This document shows positions 32,149-55,799 of a stretch of 64,000 bases of DNA, in pieces. The DNA is from Hemicordylus capensis (Eukaryota > Chordata > Lepidosauria > Squamata > Cordylidae). A program made the translations under genes and the position numbers. Location: assembly GCF_027244095.1 (NCBI RefSeq), contig NC_069659.1, positions 88,471,501 through 88,535,500 on the forward strand, in the 5' to 3' direction. Numbering within the stretch: position 1 is the first letter of the stretch; each line of letters begins with the position of its first letter. The notes under the pieces are model-generated. The model had not been told where the DNA came from and searched no databases. It saw only the letters and a list, made by a program, of their open reading frames with translations.

Positions 32149-33481
32149 CACTTGTATGAAGTACATAACATCTTTGAAAATATCAAGAAAATAATAGCCC
32201 TACCACAAAAGATCAGTTTAAAAAATTATAAAGTTTCTCCCAAACGCCTTTCTATTTGGAATCCAGTGAGTGCCCCCACACACAACTTCTTTACAACATA
32301 CAGGGAGATTTATTCAAAGAAGGACATTCTTTGATGACTCTTGCCCAGAATATTATGCCAACATAAGCAAAGACATCCTATCTTAAAATAATCACAGGAT
32401 ATTTCCACCACTGTGAGCAGAAGGTGAACAGGGAAGACCAGCAAGAACCTGAAACCTGTTCATGACATCATCACTTATAGTGGAGGATTGTGTAAGCAAT
32501 GTCCAAGTAGGCAAGTATAAATATTTTAATGTGTTTTAAAAGCTTCATAAAATTCTGTTAACTTGTCAAGCATGTTAGAGGAATACAATTCTTTCCCCAC
32601 TACATCCCTTTAACACTTCAGTCCTCAGCAGTTTTTAAAAACTGAGCCTTTTGTTAAAGTGTTTTCATACATATCATGCCTTCATTCGGTATAGATTTTG
32701 CAACTGTATAGAATAATCCAAGTACCTCAAACTAGTACTAGATAAAGTTCCGTCATGCATTACTAAATGAATGTTTTGAGGAACTTTGCTGAAGCTATTC
32801 TGTGTAATATTCTTAAACTTTCTGATCTAATCAAAGACCAACATGATATGCAGCAGTAAGTCAGCAGAAGGGCTGCACGCTTACACAGAGCCTTCAGTGT
32901 CTCTGTGCTGAAAACATCTTGTGCAGCCGAGCAGATGCAGAGGGGGAGCAATCTTCATGTCCCTCAGGCACATACTTCTGAAAGCAAAATGTCTTTTGTA
33001 GTGAGGGGAGAGCTGTGAAAATTGCTCCTTCCTGCCAGGCTGCACAAATGCTGACGGCTCTTTGCAATGTGCAGCCCTTCTCCTGCTACGATGTATCATG
33101 TCAGCCAAAATCTTTACCGCTCAGGCACTGTAATATGCAAGAAGCTATTATAGCTCACTTGTGCTTAAGAGCAATGTTTGATTTTAAAAAGAGCCTTCTT
33201 AAAACATTCTCCATAGAGCAGAGCAGAAATAAACCTACCAGCTAATGAAAATGTAACCCTTTTATATATGCAGATAACTATAATATGTACATATTCACAG
33301 GTCTGTTCTTTTAAGGAAGCTAAATACATCAATTTTTGAAAAGAATAAATCTTAGTTCACATTCCAAAAATAAGAAAACATACTGAATATGTAATGTAAC
33401 ATCTATGAGTCTGGCAAATTTTAAAACCAAAAAGTGGTATTTACATACAGGGCATACTAAGCGGGGGGGGGGTGAGAATCA
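31600..33481 (-). other. TMEM50B: Probable TMEM50B 3' UTR
   Basis: About 1.9 kb downstream of the stop on the minus strand with no coding signal. A poly(A) signal AATAAA (minus strand) lies at 31628-31633, followed by T-rich sequence; another is near 32305. A (GT)n tract at 32101-32147 falls inside. Low repeat load compared with neighbouring DNA suits a retained UTR, but the end is inferred. Confidence 0.45.
32101..32147 (+). repeat. (GT)n microsatellite, about 23 units
   Basis: Uninterrupted GT run of 47 bases inside the probable TMEM50B 3' UTR. Confidence 0.95.
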
Positions 33482-45349
<11,868 letters not shown>

Positions 45350-45419
45350 TTCTCAAGTTCAGTTTACCTTCTTTTTCTGTGTATTTACATTAGATGTTCA
45401 AAAACTTCCAAGTGCTGTA

Positions 45420-47660
45420 AAAAAAGGAAAACCCCCAAAAGATGAGAAATGGTCATCTTCTATATCAGATTGAAGAGGATCTTACAACTAACTGGACTGT
45501 ACATCACATTTGTGCTCCTATTGTTCCTTAAAAACACAGAACTTTATGTTGAGGTCTTAAGCTCAGTTACTGGAAAAAGTAATGAGCTCACATTCTTAGC
45601 CAATGCACTACATTAACTATGAGCTTCTCAGGAAGAAGGAGGATATAAATGTAATATAAAACACTCTCCTAACTAGATCAGAGGATTTGTATTAAACACA
45701 TAAAACAGGATATTACCCTGACATTAAAATAGATATTTAGGGCCAAGCTGTCACATTCAGCAACAAGATTTTAAGTACATCTTTTCACTAAAAAAAAAAA
45801 AAAGCAGAAATGCACTAAATAAGCACTAAACAGGGAATCAAAGGGTCACTGGATTCTTGCATTCCAGGATCAGCCCTGGTAATAGTCCTCTAAACAGTCT
45901 GCTGCAAGTACCAGCAATCTGCTCTTTCTTCATTTTTAAATAATTCATAAGCATTAGGGCTGCAACGTTTCATCAGATTCATCTCTCTTTTAGAAACACA
46001 ATTAATCAGAAAGCAGATTTTTATCTTAATACAAGTTATTACAAAAAGGTACCGATGACAAGCATAATTTTGAAAAAGGCATTCCTTCCTGAGCAAGAGA
46101 GGAATATTTCTTCTAAAATGATGCCTGCTACAACATGCACATGTATCTTTTTAAAACAAAGTATGTTTTTAGCCTACTTTCCAAAGGGAAGAAGGCAGCT
46201 TATGAGATCAACATGTCTGTGTATCCTTCTCCAATAACTTTTGTGCTTGCAGACTGATACAAAGTAAATTCAGAGAATATGGGAAAGGTTCCAAGGAGAT
46301 CCTGGCAAGCTTTTTGTGAGTTCTTTGCTGATCAGCTATATTGTTTATAGATGGTGGCCACACAAAGTTAGACAACAGCCCTTTGTAATCCATATGTTGA
46401 CAGTTGGAAACAAACCAAATTCACAACAAAGGGCAGGTGGTGGGGAGGGTCCTAAGTAAGAGTCACGATGTATTAAAAAAAACTCCATTAGAACTGCTTG
46501 TTTTATTTACAACTACTATTTTTCTCATATTCAAATTTAATTGGTTTCTTATCACGGTCAAGTAAGATTTCTTTCATTGGGTGACAGCAACACCACACAC
46601 ATATAATCAGATCTAGGACAAAAATAACTATAATAGTACAACTTTAAACCTTCAAGCAGATTTCTTCATCTGCAAATGATTCATCTATAAATCATGGGTT
46701 TATATCAGAAGCACTACAGAGAATAATGTTATTTACCCATATATTTTATTCTATTGTCTGGCTGCATTAAACAAATGGTCAAAATTGATTATAATGGTCT
46801 TTTGGATGTCTTTGATCCAAGTCCAACATGAAAAGCAGGGGGGGAAATCTTCAATACAGGTTAAAAAAAATACATACATGAAATAAAGATTTATTTAATA
46901 ATAAAATAGATTCAAATAGTATATGCCTAAATGAGATAGCTATAGCTACCATAATATAGTGAACACACTTTAAATTGTTTGGGGAATACATTATTAGATA
47001 CAAACACAGTTGAAACAATGTGGACCTAATTCAAGATATGAAAAACTTCTTTAAAAGTTTCAGGAACATTGCAGAAATAGCACAAATCCCAGTGTCTGAA
47101 GACAATATGTGGAATAAACATGGACTGCAGTCTTACTAGAAAGTAAGACCCACTGAATTCAGTGGAACCTGCTTCCTAGTAAACAAACCTGCCAAGGATT
47201 GGGTTGCAAGAACGCTGTTAGTCACTTCAGGCTTAACCAGTTTTATTTATGGGTTTAGCACTTTATTTGTATTTTTACACTTTATGAACTACAAGAACAT
47301 AACAGGGGAGATGACTTTACAGTTCAAATTACAGAGATGAATTTGCAGTTGACACTAATGCAATAGAGAGAACAAAACCTAATGTTGGAAAATGCCAGTG
47401 TCTCTAGAGAACCTGGATAAATGATGTAATCAGAAGTACATGACATATACTGATACACTGATATACTGAATTGATCATAACCTTTCAGGACATGAGTATG
47501 ATTATTTTTAGGAGTCAATATAATTCAAGAAGGGGAATCAGCATTCCAAAAAGTAGTCCTTGTAGGCTAGGCTGCAGGAGCTCTTGAACCCTGTAGATAT
47601 TTTGTCCTGTACTGGAATTTCCCAGATTCTGATGAATTGTGCTCAGATGGATGGGGGCTT
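45420..47660. other. TMEM50B leader intron, mostly unrecognised
   Basis: AT-rich. The only assigned piece is 46155-46215, a 5' fragment of the tandem-core transposon (TTTTTAGCCTACTTTCC, CTTATGAGATCA). Confidence 0.4.
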
Positions 47661-47667
47661 AAAATGC

Positions 47668-47815
47668 TTCTAAAGGTAAAGTGTGCTGTCGATGTCTGTG
47701 TCAACTCCTGACGACCATAGAGCCCTGCAGTTATCTTTGGCGAATACAGGAGGGGTTTACCATTGTCATCTCTTGCACAGTATGAGATTATGCCTTTCAG
47801 CAAAATGCTTCTAGC
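47668..47815 (-). repeat. tRNA-derived SINE (reverse), truncated
   Basis: AAAGGTAAAGTGTGCTGTC, GGAGGGGTTTACCATTG and ATGCCTTTCAGCA; the tRNA-like head is missing. Confidence 0.75.
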
Positions 47816-48239
47816 TATAGTGAATGTTGCAGCTACAAATAAAAGAGCATGTAAACAAATTCCCTTGTGAAATCAGGTATCAGATCTTTGTCATGATTCT
47901 CCAAGAGTATACCTGCAAGGTCAAACGGGACCTGGGTGACCATAATATACTGTAGCGCCCAGAATGGGCAACTATTGGCACAGGATCACCAAACATGGGG
48001 GGAAAAGAGCCTATCTCTCCACATTTCCTCCAGCACAGAGCTGAGCAGAACTTATTGATGTGTGCAAGCTCCACCAGTAAACGATGTCATGTTATGAAGT
48101 TAAAAGAGAGTTCTATAATATTGAGGGAAAATAATGGAAAGAGGATCTAAGCACCAAATGTTGGCCCAAGCCTGCTGATCTAGGGGGCTACCTAGATTAA
48201 GCTCCCACCTATACATCTGCAAGTGATAGTTTTTCTTCC

Positions 48240-48830
48240 ACATTGCAACTAATAGAAAATTATAAACTAGCTGGGCTGGGCGAAAAGCATCTGTGCCTCT
48301 GCCGGCCCGCTTCTTCCTGGGCCACTTCTCCCCCCCCCCCCACCCGACACTTCTCCCCCACACACACACCCGACCCGCTTCTCCCCTGCCCACCCACAGT
48401 TTCTGACTTCTTCCCCCGCCTGACCCGCCATCTCCTCCCACTCGCCCACCAATTCTGTTGCTCCCAGCAGCCAGGGCGGCCACCTGCTCCCCACGCCCTG
48501 CCCACCCACAGTTTCTGACCTCCTTCCTCCGACCTGTCCGCCAGTCAATTCCCAGCAGCTGGGCCAGCCTGCCGAAACTGGCAGAAGCAGCCTGCTTCTT
48601 CTGTCCTTCCCCCCACCGCCCAGTGCTTTCTGGCTGGTGGGCCAGAAAGCTGGCCCGTCACCTGCTGCTCCCGGCGGCCAGCCCGCTACCACCTGCTGCT
48701 CCCAGCGGAGTGGCCAGCTGGCAGTTGCTTGCTCCTGCCATCCCTATTTTCTCCCCGTCGCTAATCGGCAGCTGCTTGCGAACTCTTGTGAGAGCTGCCA
48801 CACATGGGATTAGCGATGGGTACCCCTAGG
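48240..48830. repeat. C-rich tandemly duplicated block
   Basis: CCCACCCACAGTTTCTGAC occurs twice, about 110 bp apart (48390 and 48502), and CACCTGCTGCTCCC recurs. The left end, read in reverse, resembles the right end of 6828-7580. The many open frames are low-complexity and not called. Confidence 0.5.
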
Positions 48831-48929
48831 AGAAATAAATATATAGATAGATATGGAAGTCCCATCCACGCCCTTAAGTAAAATATTTTACACAGGTTCA
48901 AATGGTGTGGAGAGGGCATGCCCTCAACT

Positions 48930-49036
48930 CCTGCCTGTAGGCTCCCAGCAGCATCTGGTAGGCCACTGGGTGAAACAGGATGCTGGACTAGATGGGCCTT
49001 GGGCCTGATCCAGCAGGGCTGTTCTTATGTTCTTAA
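48930..49036 (+). repeat. CR1 LINE 3' end
   Basis: CCACTGGGTGAAACAGGATG, GGGCCTTGGGCCTGATCCAG, GTTCTTATGTTCTTA. Confidence 0.85.
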
Positions 49037-49039
49037 GCT

Positions 49040-51060
49040 AGACATCTTTTACCCATTAATAGCATTATTACTAAGCAGATGCAATCGGAGGTATTAAAAA
49101 CATGGGATTTAGGATTTGCACTAGGCACCAACTCTGCCTTTTTTAGTAACCTCATTAAATCTATGGACACCTCATATCCTCTAAAAAGAGAAGTGAATGT
49201 GACAACAATTTCAGTGTGAAAAGCCTCAAGAGAAAGGAAACTGGTTTTATTTTTAAAAGGAGGAAGAATGAGGGAAAGAGTTTGAAGACCATAAACAATA
49301 TATGATGGCTGATATGAAATTTTGTATCAGGAGTAACAATATCTATTCAAAATGGGATATGGTGTTTTATTTTGGGTTAGGCTTTTGTTGTTGTTTTTTA
49401 ACAGAACAGCCAATTTTCTTAGAATTTTACATGAGACTCATGGTTGATACAGAAAAAATTGGAACAAAAGCCAATAGGAAGCCTCCTGTAATGAGCCCTA
49501 CTGAAATAATAAGGGTTTTGCAAATGGAGAACCTAGTTTAACAGAAAACTGTTAAGAAAAACAATTTTTACCAAGTTGATAAGAATGGTCAAAATATCCA
49601 TCACTCACTAAAGTCATCCCCAAATGTGTGTGGGAGCTAATGTCAGGCTACTGGCAACAATATTAATTTGGTATATTGTATATGCAAGCTATGAGGTCTT
49701 TGATGACATTTTTACTGAATGAGGCATATCTGTTAAAAAAAAAAGGTGCCAATATAAGCAATCTTCATAGAGAAACTGCATATATCAAAGTGTCAGAAAG
49801 CATCTGAGCATTAAGGGAAAAATAGTTGTTGGTTTTACTTTCAGTCATCACTTGAAACTGCACTGTGCAATAAATTGTGATGAGACAATTGTTTACATTC
49901 TGGAAACCTAAAAAAAACCTTAGGGGATATCCTCAGTGAAAGAATAGGGAACGATTAGTGGCATCATCCACTCATATATGATCAATACTTAAACAAATTC
50001 ATGGGAATTTCCCACGGTGGAAAACAGAATGCTGGACTTGATAGGCCTTTGGCCTGATCTATACATGGCTTATGTTCTTAACACACTGGTGAATAGTCAG
50101 TTTCAGTTATAACAGAAAGTGAACCTGACTGAAATTAGAGAATTTCACAACACTAATCAAGGCTATATTTTTCTTATGCAGCCCAGCACAGAAAGAAGTG
50201 ATACATTTACTGTTCAGGAAATTGATAATGGTACACAATGGATGTAGTAAATAAAAAAGCCTGGAGAAACTAGCTTCTCTTACAAAGCATGGGACCGGGG
50301 AATTTGCTGGCTTCTTTCTTGGTTGATGTTTGCTGGAGAAAATTGTTACTTTGCTAGTTCTGTGAATTAAAGACTTCGTAAACTGTTGTTTCAAGTCCTA
50401 AATTGTTTGAACACAGCTCCATATTTTTCAAAAATATTGTATAATACTTTTGTGTTAAAGAGATCATAAATATTCCTTCAAACAGTAATGTTAATGTTTA
50501 AACATTTTTCTTTCAATTGCCACTGTTCTCTGGTTTGCTCATAGGTGGGGTACAAAATTATCCCATGATAACAAGATCAATTACATATTACATATTCATG
50601 ATCACTATTGAAAGCTAAATTTCCAACCATGTGATGGACTTCTGAGGATCAAAGAACAAAAACAGTATTTTTGCCATTGAAATAGTTCATATGATCAGTT
50701 GTGAGTTGTATGAGTTATTGATATGCATGTGTGAATCATTAGTTAATCTGCAGACCGCCTAAGCTTTACTCTACATTGACTTTTTTGGTTGCAGTGATCA
50801 GGTAGAGAAGCTATATTTTTTGGAATAAATAATTTAAGCTGTTTAAAAGGTGTATGCCTATGAGCTTTAATAAAGGAGCTGATCTTCACACACACACCCA
50901 TAGCAGTTTCCCTTTAAGAGGAACTAAGCCCTGCTCATTCCAGTTTGACACAGAAGCAGAACCTTTTGATACTTCAGCACTGCCCCAAACATCAACCAAT
51001 GGTATCTTGACAACCATCCACAAAGCACCTATAATCCACTGGTGAATCTCCAACTCACCA
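49040..51060. other. TMEM50B leader intron, no gene
   Basis: A decayed CR1 3' end lies at about 49985-50082 (GGACTTGATAGGCCTTTGGC). Otherwise AT-rich sequence without a recognised feature. Confidence 0.45.
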
Positions 51061-51250
51061 CTTAAGAAATCCCTACTGCAGCAGGAAATGACTTGTCTAG
51101 CAAGCATGAGGTTGCTGGTTCGAATCCCCGCTGGTATGTTTCCCAAACTATGGGAAACACCTATTATGAAACAGCAGTGATATAGGAAAGATGCTGACAT
51201 GGCATCATCTCATACTGTGTGAGAGATGGCAATAGTAAACCCCTCCTGTA

Positions 51251-52860
51251 CAGATGAAACTCGAAAAATTAGAATATCGTGCAAAAGTCCATTAATTTCA
51301 GTAATGCAAATTAAAAGGTGAAACTGATATATGAGATAGACGCATTACATGCAAAGCGAGATAAGTCAAGCCTTAATTTGTTATAATTGTGATGATCATG
51401 GCGTACAGCTCATGAGAACCCCACATCCACAATCCCAGAAAATTAGAATATTACATGAAACCAATAAAACAAGGATTGTAAATAGAACAATATCGGACCT
51501 CTGAAAAGTATAAGCATGCATATGTATTCAGTACTTGGTTTGGGCCCCTTTTGCAGCAATTACTGCCTCAATGCGGCGTGGCATGGATGCTATCAGCCTG
51601 TGGCACTGATGAGGTGTTATGGAAGACCAGGATGCTTCAATAGCGGCCTTCAGCTCTTCTGCATTGTTTGGTCTCATGTCTCTCATCCTTCTCTTGGCAA
51701 TGCCCCATAAATTCTCTATGGGGTTCAGGTCAGGCGAGTTTGCTGGCCAATCAAGCACAGTAATCCCATGGTCATTGAACCAGGTTTTGGTACTTTTGGC
51801 AGTGTGGGCAGGTGCCAAGTCCTGCTGGAAAATGAAGTCAGCATCCCCATACAGCTCGTCTGCGGAAGGAAGCATGAAGTGCTCCAAAATCTCCTGATAG
51901 ACGGCTGCGTTGACCCTGGACTTAATGAAGCACAGTGGACCAACACCAGCAGATGCCATGGCTCCCCAAATCAACACAGACTGTGGAAACTTCACACTGG
52001 ACTTCAAGCATCTTGCATTGTGTGCCTCTCCATTCTTCCTCCAGACTCTGGGTCCTTGGTTTCCAAATGAGATGCAAAAGTTGCTCTCATCAGAAAAGAG
52101 GACTTTGGACCACTGAGCAACAGACCAGTTCTTTTTTTCTTGAGCCCAGGTAAGACGCTTCTGACGTTGTTTGTTGTTCAGGAGCGGCTTGACAAGAGGA
52201 ATACGACATTTGAAGCCCATGTCCAGGATCCGTCTGTGTGTGGTGGCTCTTGATGCACTAACTCCAGCCTCAGTCCACTCCTTGTGAAAGTCCCAAACAC
52301 TTTTGAATGGCCTTTTCCTGACAAACCTCTCCAGGCTGCGGTCATCCCTGCTGCTTGTGCACCTTTTTCTTCCACACTTTTCCCTTCCACATAACTTTCT
52401 ATTAATGTGCTTTGATACAGCACTTTGGGAACATCCAACATCTTTTGCAATTACCTTTTGAGGCTTTCCCTCCTTATGGAGGGTGTCAATGATGGTTTTC
52501 TGCACAACTGTCAAGTCAGCAGTCTTTCCCATGATTGTGATTCCTAATGAACCAGACTGAGAGACCATTTAAAGGCTCAGGAACCCTTTGCAGGTGTTAT
52601 GGATTGATTAGCTGACTGGAGTGGGACACCTGGAGCCTAGACTGTTGAACCTTTTCACAATATTCTAATTTTCTGGGATTGTGGATTTGGGGTTCTCATG
52701 AGCTGTATACCATGATCATCACAATTATAACAAATCAAGGTTTGACTTATCTCGCTTTGCATGTAATACGTCTATCTCATATATCAGTTTCACCTTTTAA
52801 TTTGCATTACTGAAATTAATGAACTTTTGCACTATATTCTAATTTTTCGAGTTTCACCTG
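51251..52860 (-). mobile_element. Tc1/mariner transposon with 202-bp terminal inverted repeats
   Basis: Complete 1610-bp element flanked by TA on both sides (51249-51250 and 52861-52862). Ends CAGATGAAACTCG and CGAGTTTCACCTG. The inverted repeats are 51251-51452 and 52659-52860, with roughly nine mismatches by eye over 202 bp. It encodes an uninterrupted DD34E transposase. The insertion splits a SINE whose two halves (51070-51250 and 52863-52940) read straight across the TA. The few TIR differences, open frame and clean target site suggest a fairly recent insertion. Confidence 0.93.
51528..52568 (-). CDS. Tc1-family DD34E transposase, uninterrupted (346 aa; likely start at Met13, 334 aa)
   Basis: Cut-and-paste transposase that binds the element's inverted repeats. 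N-terminal helix-turn-helix (about 19-58, with VIAKDVGCSQSAVSKHI), a second DNA-binding segment with basic residues GREKCGRKR (61-69), then the DDE catalytic fold: D160 in LFSDESNF, D250 in IFQQDLAPAHTAK, E285 in SPDLNPIENLWG, with 34 residues between the second D and E. Length is full for Tc1 transposases (about 335-345). The family usually starts MGKT..., so the ATG at 52532 is the likelier start. No stop or frameshift is visible. Whether it is active cannot be told from sequence. Confidence 0.92.
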   Translation of the reverse strand: MVSQSGSLGITIMGKTADLTVVQKTIIDTLHKEGKPQKVIAKDVGCSQSAVSKHINRKLCGREKCGRKRCTSSRDDRSLERFVRKRPFKSVWDFHKEWTEAGVSASRATTHRRILDMGFKCRIPLVKPLLNNKQRQKRLTWAQEKKNWSVAQWSKVLFSDESNFCISFGNQGPRVWRKNGEAHNARCLKSSVKFPQSVLIWGAMASAGVGPLCFIKSRVNAAVYQEILEHFMLPSADELYGDADFIFQQDLAPAHTAKSTKTWFNDHGITVLDWPANSPDLNPIENLWGIAKRRMRDMRPNNAEELKAAIEASWSSITPHQCHRLIASMPRRIEAVIAAKGAQTKY

Positions 52861-53049
52861 TATACCAAAGACAACCATAGGGCTCTGTGGTCGCCAGGAG
52901 TCGACACAGGAGACTCCACAGCACACTTTACCTTTACCTTGTCAAACATTTGGTATGAACTTCTCTCTCTCTCTCTCTCTTTTTAACTAAGCTTTAATAA
53001 AGGCCCAAGACCTGGGCAGTGAAGCCTCATCAACATGGTTTTGTCCAAG

Positions 53050-53194
53050 CATGGCTGTCCTTAGAGAGCCCTGGTGGGGTGTAGGGCCAGGGGCAAATCA
53101 GCCAGTGGGCCCCCTTCCAGTTAATTCTAATGGGGGTTAAAGGAGTGGGGCCCGGGGCAGTTGCCCTGCTTGCCATGCCCTAAGGACAGCCCTG
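53050..53194. mobile_element. hAT MITE, 145 bp
   Basis: CATGGCTGTCCTTAG pairs with CTAAGGACAGCCCTG. Flanking TGTCCAAG (53042-53049) and TGTCCAAA (53195-53202) match at 7 of 8. Confidence 0.75.
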
Positions 53195-53199
53195 TGTCC

Positions 53200-53262
53200 A
53201 AATGTACAAGCTTTGCATTCAGACGATCCGGGTTCAATCCCCAGTATCTACAAACAGAGCAA
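53200..53262 (+). repeat. tRNA-like SINE head fragment
   Basis: GCTTTGCATTCAGACGATCC then GGGTTCAATCCCCAG (B box). No intact tRNA fold or anticodon arm can be made. Confidence 0.5.
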
Positions 53263-53429
53263 AGACAAACCCATCGAAAACAGCTTGACTCAATATATGC
53301 CTACATACCGACGTGCTTCACAAGCACCCAGGCAAAGCGTTAGTCACGCTCTCCAAGCGTGGCCCCACAAGTGGAACCGGTTTCACGAGACTAAGACAGA
53401 GGGGTGCAGTCAACTGCTGTGCGTGTAAT

Positions 53430-54480
53430 TACATCGGAAACTGTGGGGGATGCAACACTGCACGGAGAGCGCGCGCCTCCCTGGTATTCCCATGGCCGCC
53501 TGGAAAGGTCTTAAACAGGATTGACAAAACGAGGCGGGGGGCGGGCGGTGAGGTACCAAAGTAAACCCGTGAGCAGCAGCCAAGGCCAGAAATACCCCCA
53601 TCCCGGTAGGAAACTCCCTTCGCTCTCGGGGAACGCAACTAAAAGGAGAGCGAAACACTCGAGCAGCTCCTCACAGATATGCAGGCGGTCGGGCGGGGGG
53701 GGGGGGGACCGCTCGGGTTTTGCCAGGAGGAGGAAGGGAGATAATGAACTCCCGGCTTCCTCTCCTTGGCACTCCCTGAACCCTTCGAAGGTCACTCAGC
53801 GGCGCAGAGAGCCGAGCGCTATGCCCCCGCCCGCGGAGGAGAGGCGCCCCGAGACCATTGGCCTGGCAGCCGTTGCGGGGGGCGGGGGAGGCGGCCCCTC
53901 CCGCCAGAGCGTGGCACTGGACGGGTCCACCGTCCTCGAGGCCGCCCCCCCCCCAGAGAGAGCAGCCGCCACCCCTTGATTCGCTTCAGGAAAAGATGCG
54001 GCCGGGGGTGGGAGGGGATGTCAGTCAGAGGGTGTCTCTGGGGAAATAGCTATGCGCGAGGCTCAGTGCAGGCCCACCGTCCCCGCCCCCGGGAAGAGGG
54101 CAGGCTTGCTGCGCCCGCCAACCAGACCCCTCACCTGGAGGAAGCTCCGCCACTCCATCCACAGCCCCAACCTGGATACCGCGCGCTGCCCACGGGAGGC
54201 GTGGGGCCAAGGGACGGAGGCTCCGGCCAATCCGCGCACAGCAGCGCCGCGCGTCACAAGGGGGGCCGAACCGCCTGGGAGGGAGGAAGCGAGCCGAGGC
54301 GATGAGAGAGGGCGCCGGCGCGAGCTCGGGTTCGAAAAGGCGACGCTTGTGCCGAGAAGACCGATGTGGCTGCGTCTCCCGCAGCAGGCCGTCTCTCCTC
54401 TAAAACTTGGGAAGGCGCCGTGCCGTCGCCCCGGGTGTAGAATCAGTGCCTCTTATTTCTCACTCCCTCCTTCTCCGGTA
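53430..54480 (-). promoter_or_regulatory. TMEM50B: CpG island, probable TMEM50B promoter and first exon
   Basis: Dense CpG, high GC, few repeats. On the minus strand an ATTGG (inverted CCAAT at 54227-54231) and TGACGC upstream of it precede about 90 bases ending in a strong donor CTCCAG|GTGAGG at 54135/54134. A non-coding first exon ending at 54135 would fit the acceptor at 45414. TMEM50B is the only recognised gene whose 5' end points here; the 3' end of DNAJC28 faces it. A run of about 17 G near 53695 may be an assembly or length artefact. Confidence 0.5.
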
Positions 54481-54489
54481 GTGTTTTCT

Positions 54490-55150
54490 GATATATGAGA
54501 TGAGATAGCCATTTCCCCCTACCCCGTCAGGTTTTCTTCTACCGGTACTGTTTTCCGATAGCCAAGAAAATAAGTTTGTAGAACTCTGATCAGACTTTAG
54601 TACCGAGAGACGCTTTTTCTGAGCATGCTCAGTCTCTGTGTTTGTAGCCTGTCAGTGCCCTTACCTTGAAGAGAAATCTATCAGAATACCAAGCGACATA
54701 AACAGACACCTTATGATTCAACTACTGCAAACTTATATTGCAGAATTGGGGGTGGGGAAGGGGAGTTGAACACTGTAATTCAAATTGTTCTTAATTGTAT
54801 TTTAAAATTTTTGCAGTGTGAGGACAGAGAAAAAGGAATATATATCAGGATATGAACATGCAGGGTGTGTAAACCTATCCTGATGATGCACAGAGCTTGA
54901 TCTTACCTATGGGCAGAATCCAGACTGTTAGTCATGACTAAGTTCCACTGAAATTCATGGGACAAGTTAGTCATGACTAACTCTTGTTTCATTTGTTTCA
55001 GTGATGCTTAGACGACTAAGTTTGGATCCTGTGCTATGTCTACTGGGAAGTGAACTCCACTAGGTACAGTGGGGCATTAATCTTCAAAGGGACTTTGGAA
55101 TGATTTTGGCTTTGAGGAACAGGATTGGCTGCATGTGTGAAATCATATAT
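54490..55150. other. Intergenic, no feature recognised
   Basis: Sequence right of the CpG island; GC drops sharply and no repeat or gene is seen. TTAGTCATGACTAA-type short symmetry near 54930-54980. Confidence 0.4.
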
Positions 55151-55154
55151 TATC

Positions 55155-55372
55155 ATTATTATTTCACATTTTATATCCCGCTCTTCCTCCAAGGAGCCCT
55201 AACTACATACTTAGGTTTCTCGTCACAACAACCCTGTGAAGTAGGTTAGGCTGAGAGAGAAGTGACTGGCCCAGTCAGCCAGCTAGTATCATGGCTGAAT
55301 GGGGATTTGAACTTGGGTCTCCCCGGTCCTAGTCCAGCACTCTAGCCACTACACCACGCTGGCTCCCACTTG
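55155..55372 (-). repeat. CORE-SINE (MIR-like), reverse
   Basis: ACATTTTATATCCCGCTCTT, CAACCCTGTGAAGTAGGTTA, then the head ending CTACACCACGCTGGCTCCC. Close to the copy at 5685-5892. Confidence 0.8.
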
Positions 55373-55799
55373 TGAACAATCCTGTTTAAGATCTTCAATC
55401 ACATTTGCTTGTCTGCTACTTTTTCTTTTTTTCAAGTGAGATTACAGCAGTACCTATAACATAAAGGATAAGAATTATATATCTGTATGACTTGTGTGAA
55501 TAACTTAAGGAGGGAAGGAAAGAAAATGATAATAAAATCCCTTCAGCATTACTTTAACATAATATAAATACAACCATAATATAAATACAATAGATATATA
55601 GTCCCTTTCCCCCTATTAATCATTCTTCTTTCCACTTCACCCCTTAGTGTTTTTACTGGTTACAGGGTTGATTTGATTTAAATCAAATCTATTTAAATCA
55701 TGATTTATATAATTAATCAAAGCGCTTCACAGAAGAACTCAATTTTAATTGTTTAAATCATGATTTAAATAAGTCAATAAGATTCTATTTAACAATTGG

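Larger units (their letters stand above)
51065..52945 (+). repeat. tRNA-derived SINE split by the Tc1 insertion
   Basis: The left half (about 51070-51250) has a tRNA-like head with B box GGTTCGAATCC near 51117 and the family body (GGGAAACACC, GATGCTGACATGGCATCATC). The right half (52863-52940) has the family tail GGGCTCTGTGGTCGCCAGG...TTTACCTTTACC. Other copies in the window show that the halves are continuous without the Tc1. Confidence 0.85.

Noticed and set aside
48100-48830. Several open frames of 80-140 codons on both strands
   Set aside because: C-rich tandem block; frames are compositional and overlap each other.
53200-53262. Possible tRNA gene (GGGTTCAATCCCC)
   Set aside because: Only a B box and partial head; no acceptor stem or anticodon arm. 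Fits a SINE head.
53410-54500. Open frames of 150-180 codons in the CpG island
   Set aside because: Same GC effect. No splice or domain support; treated as a promoter region.
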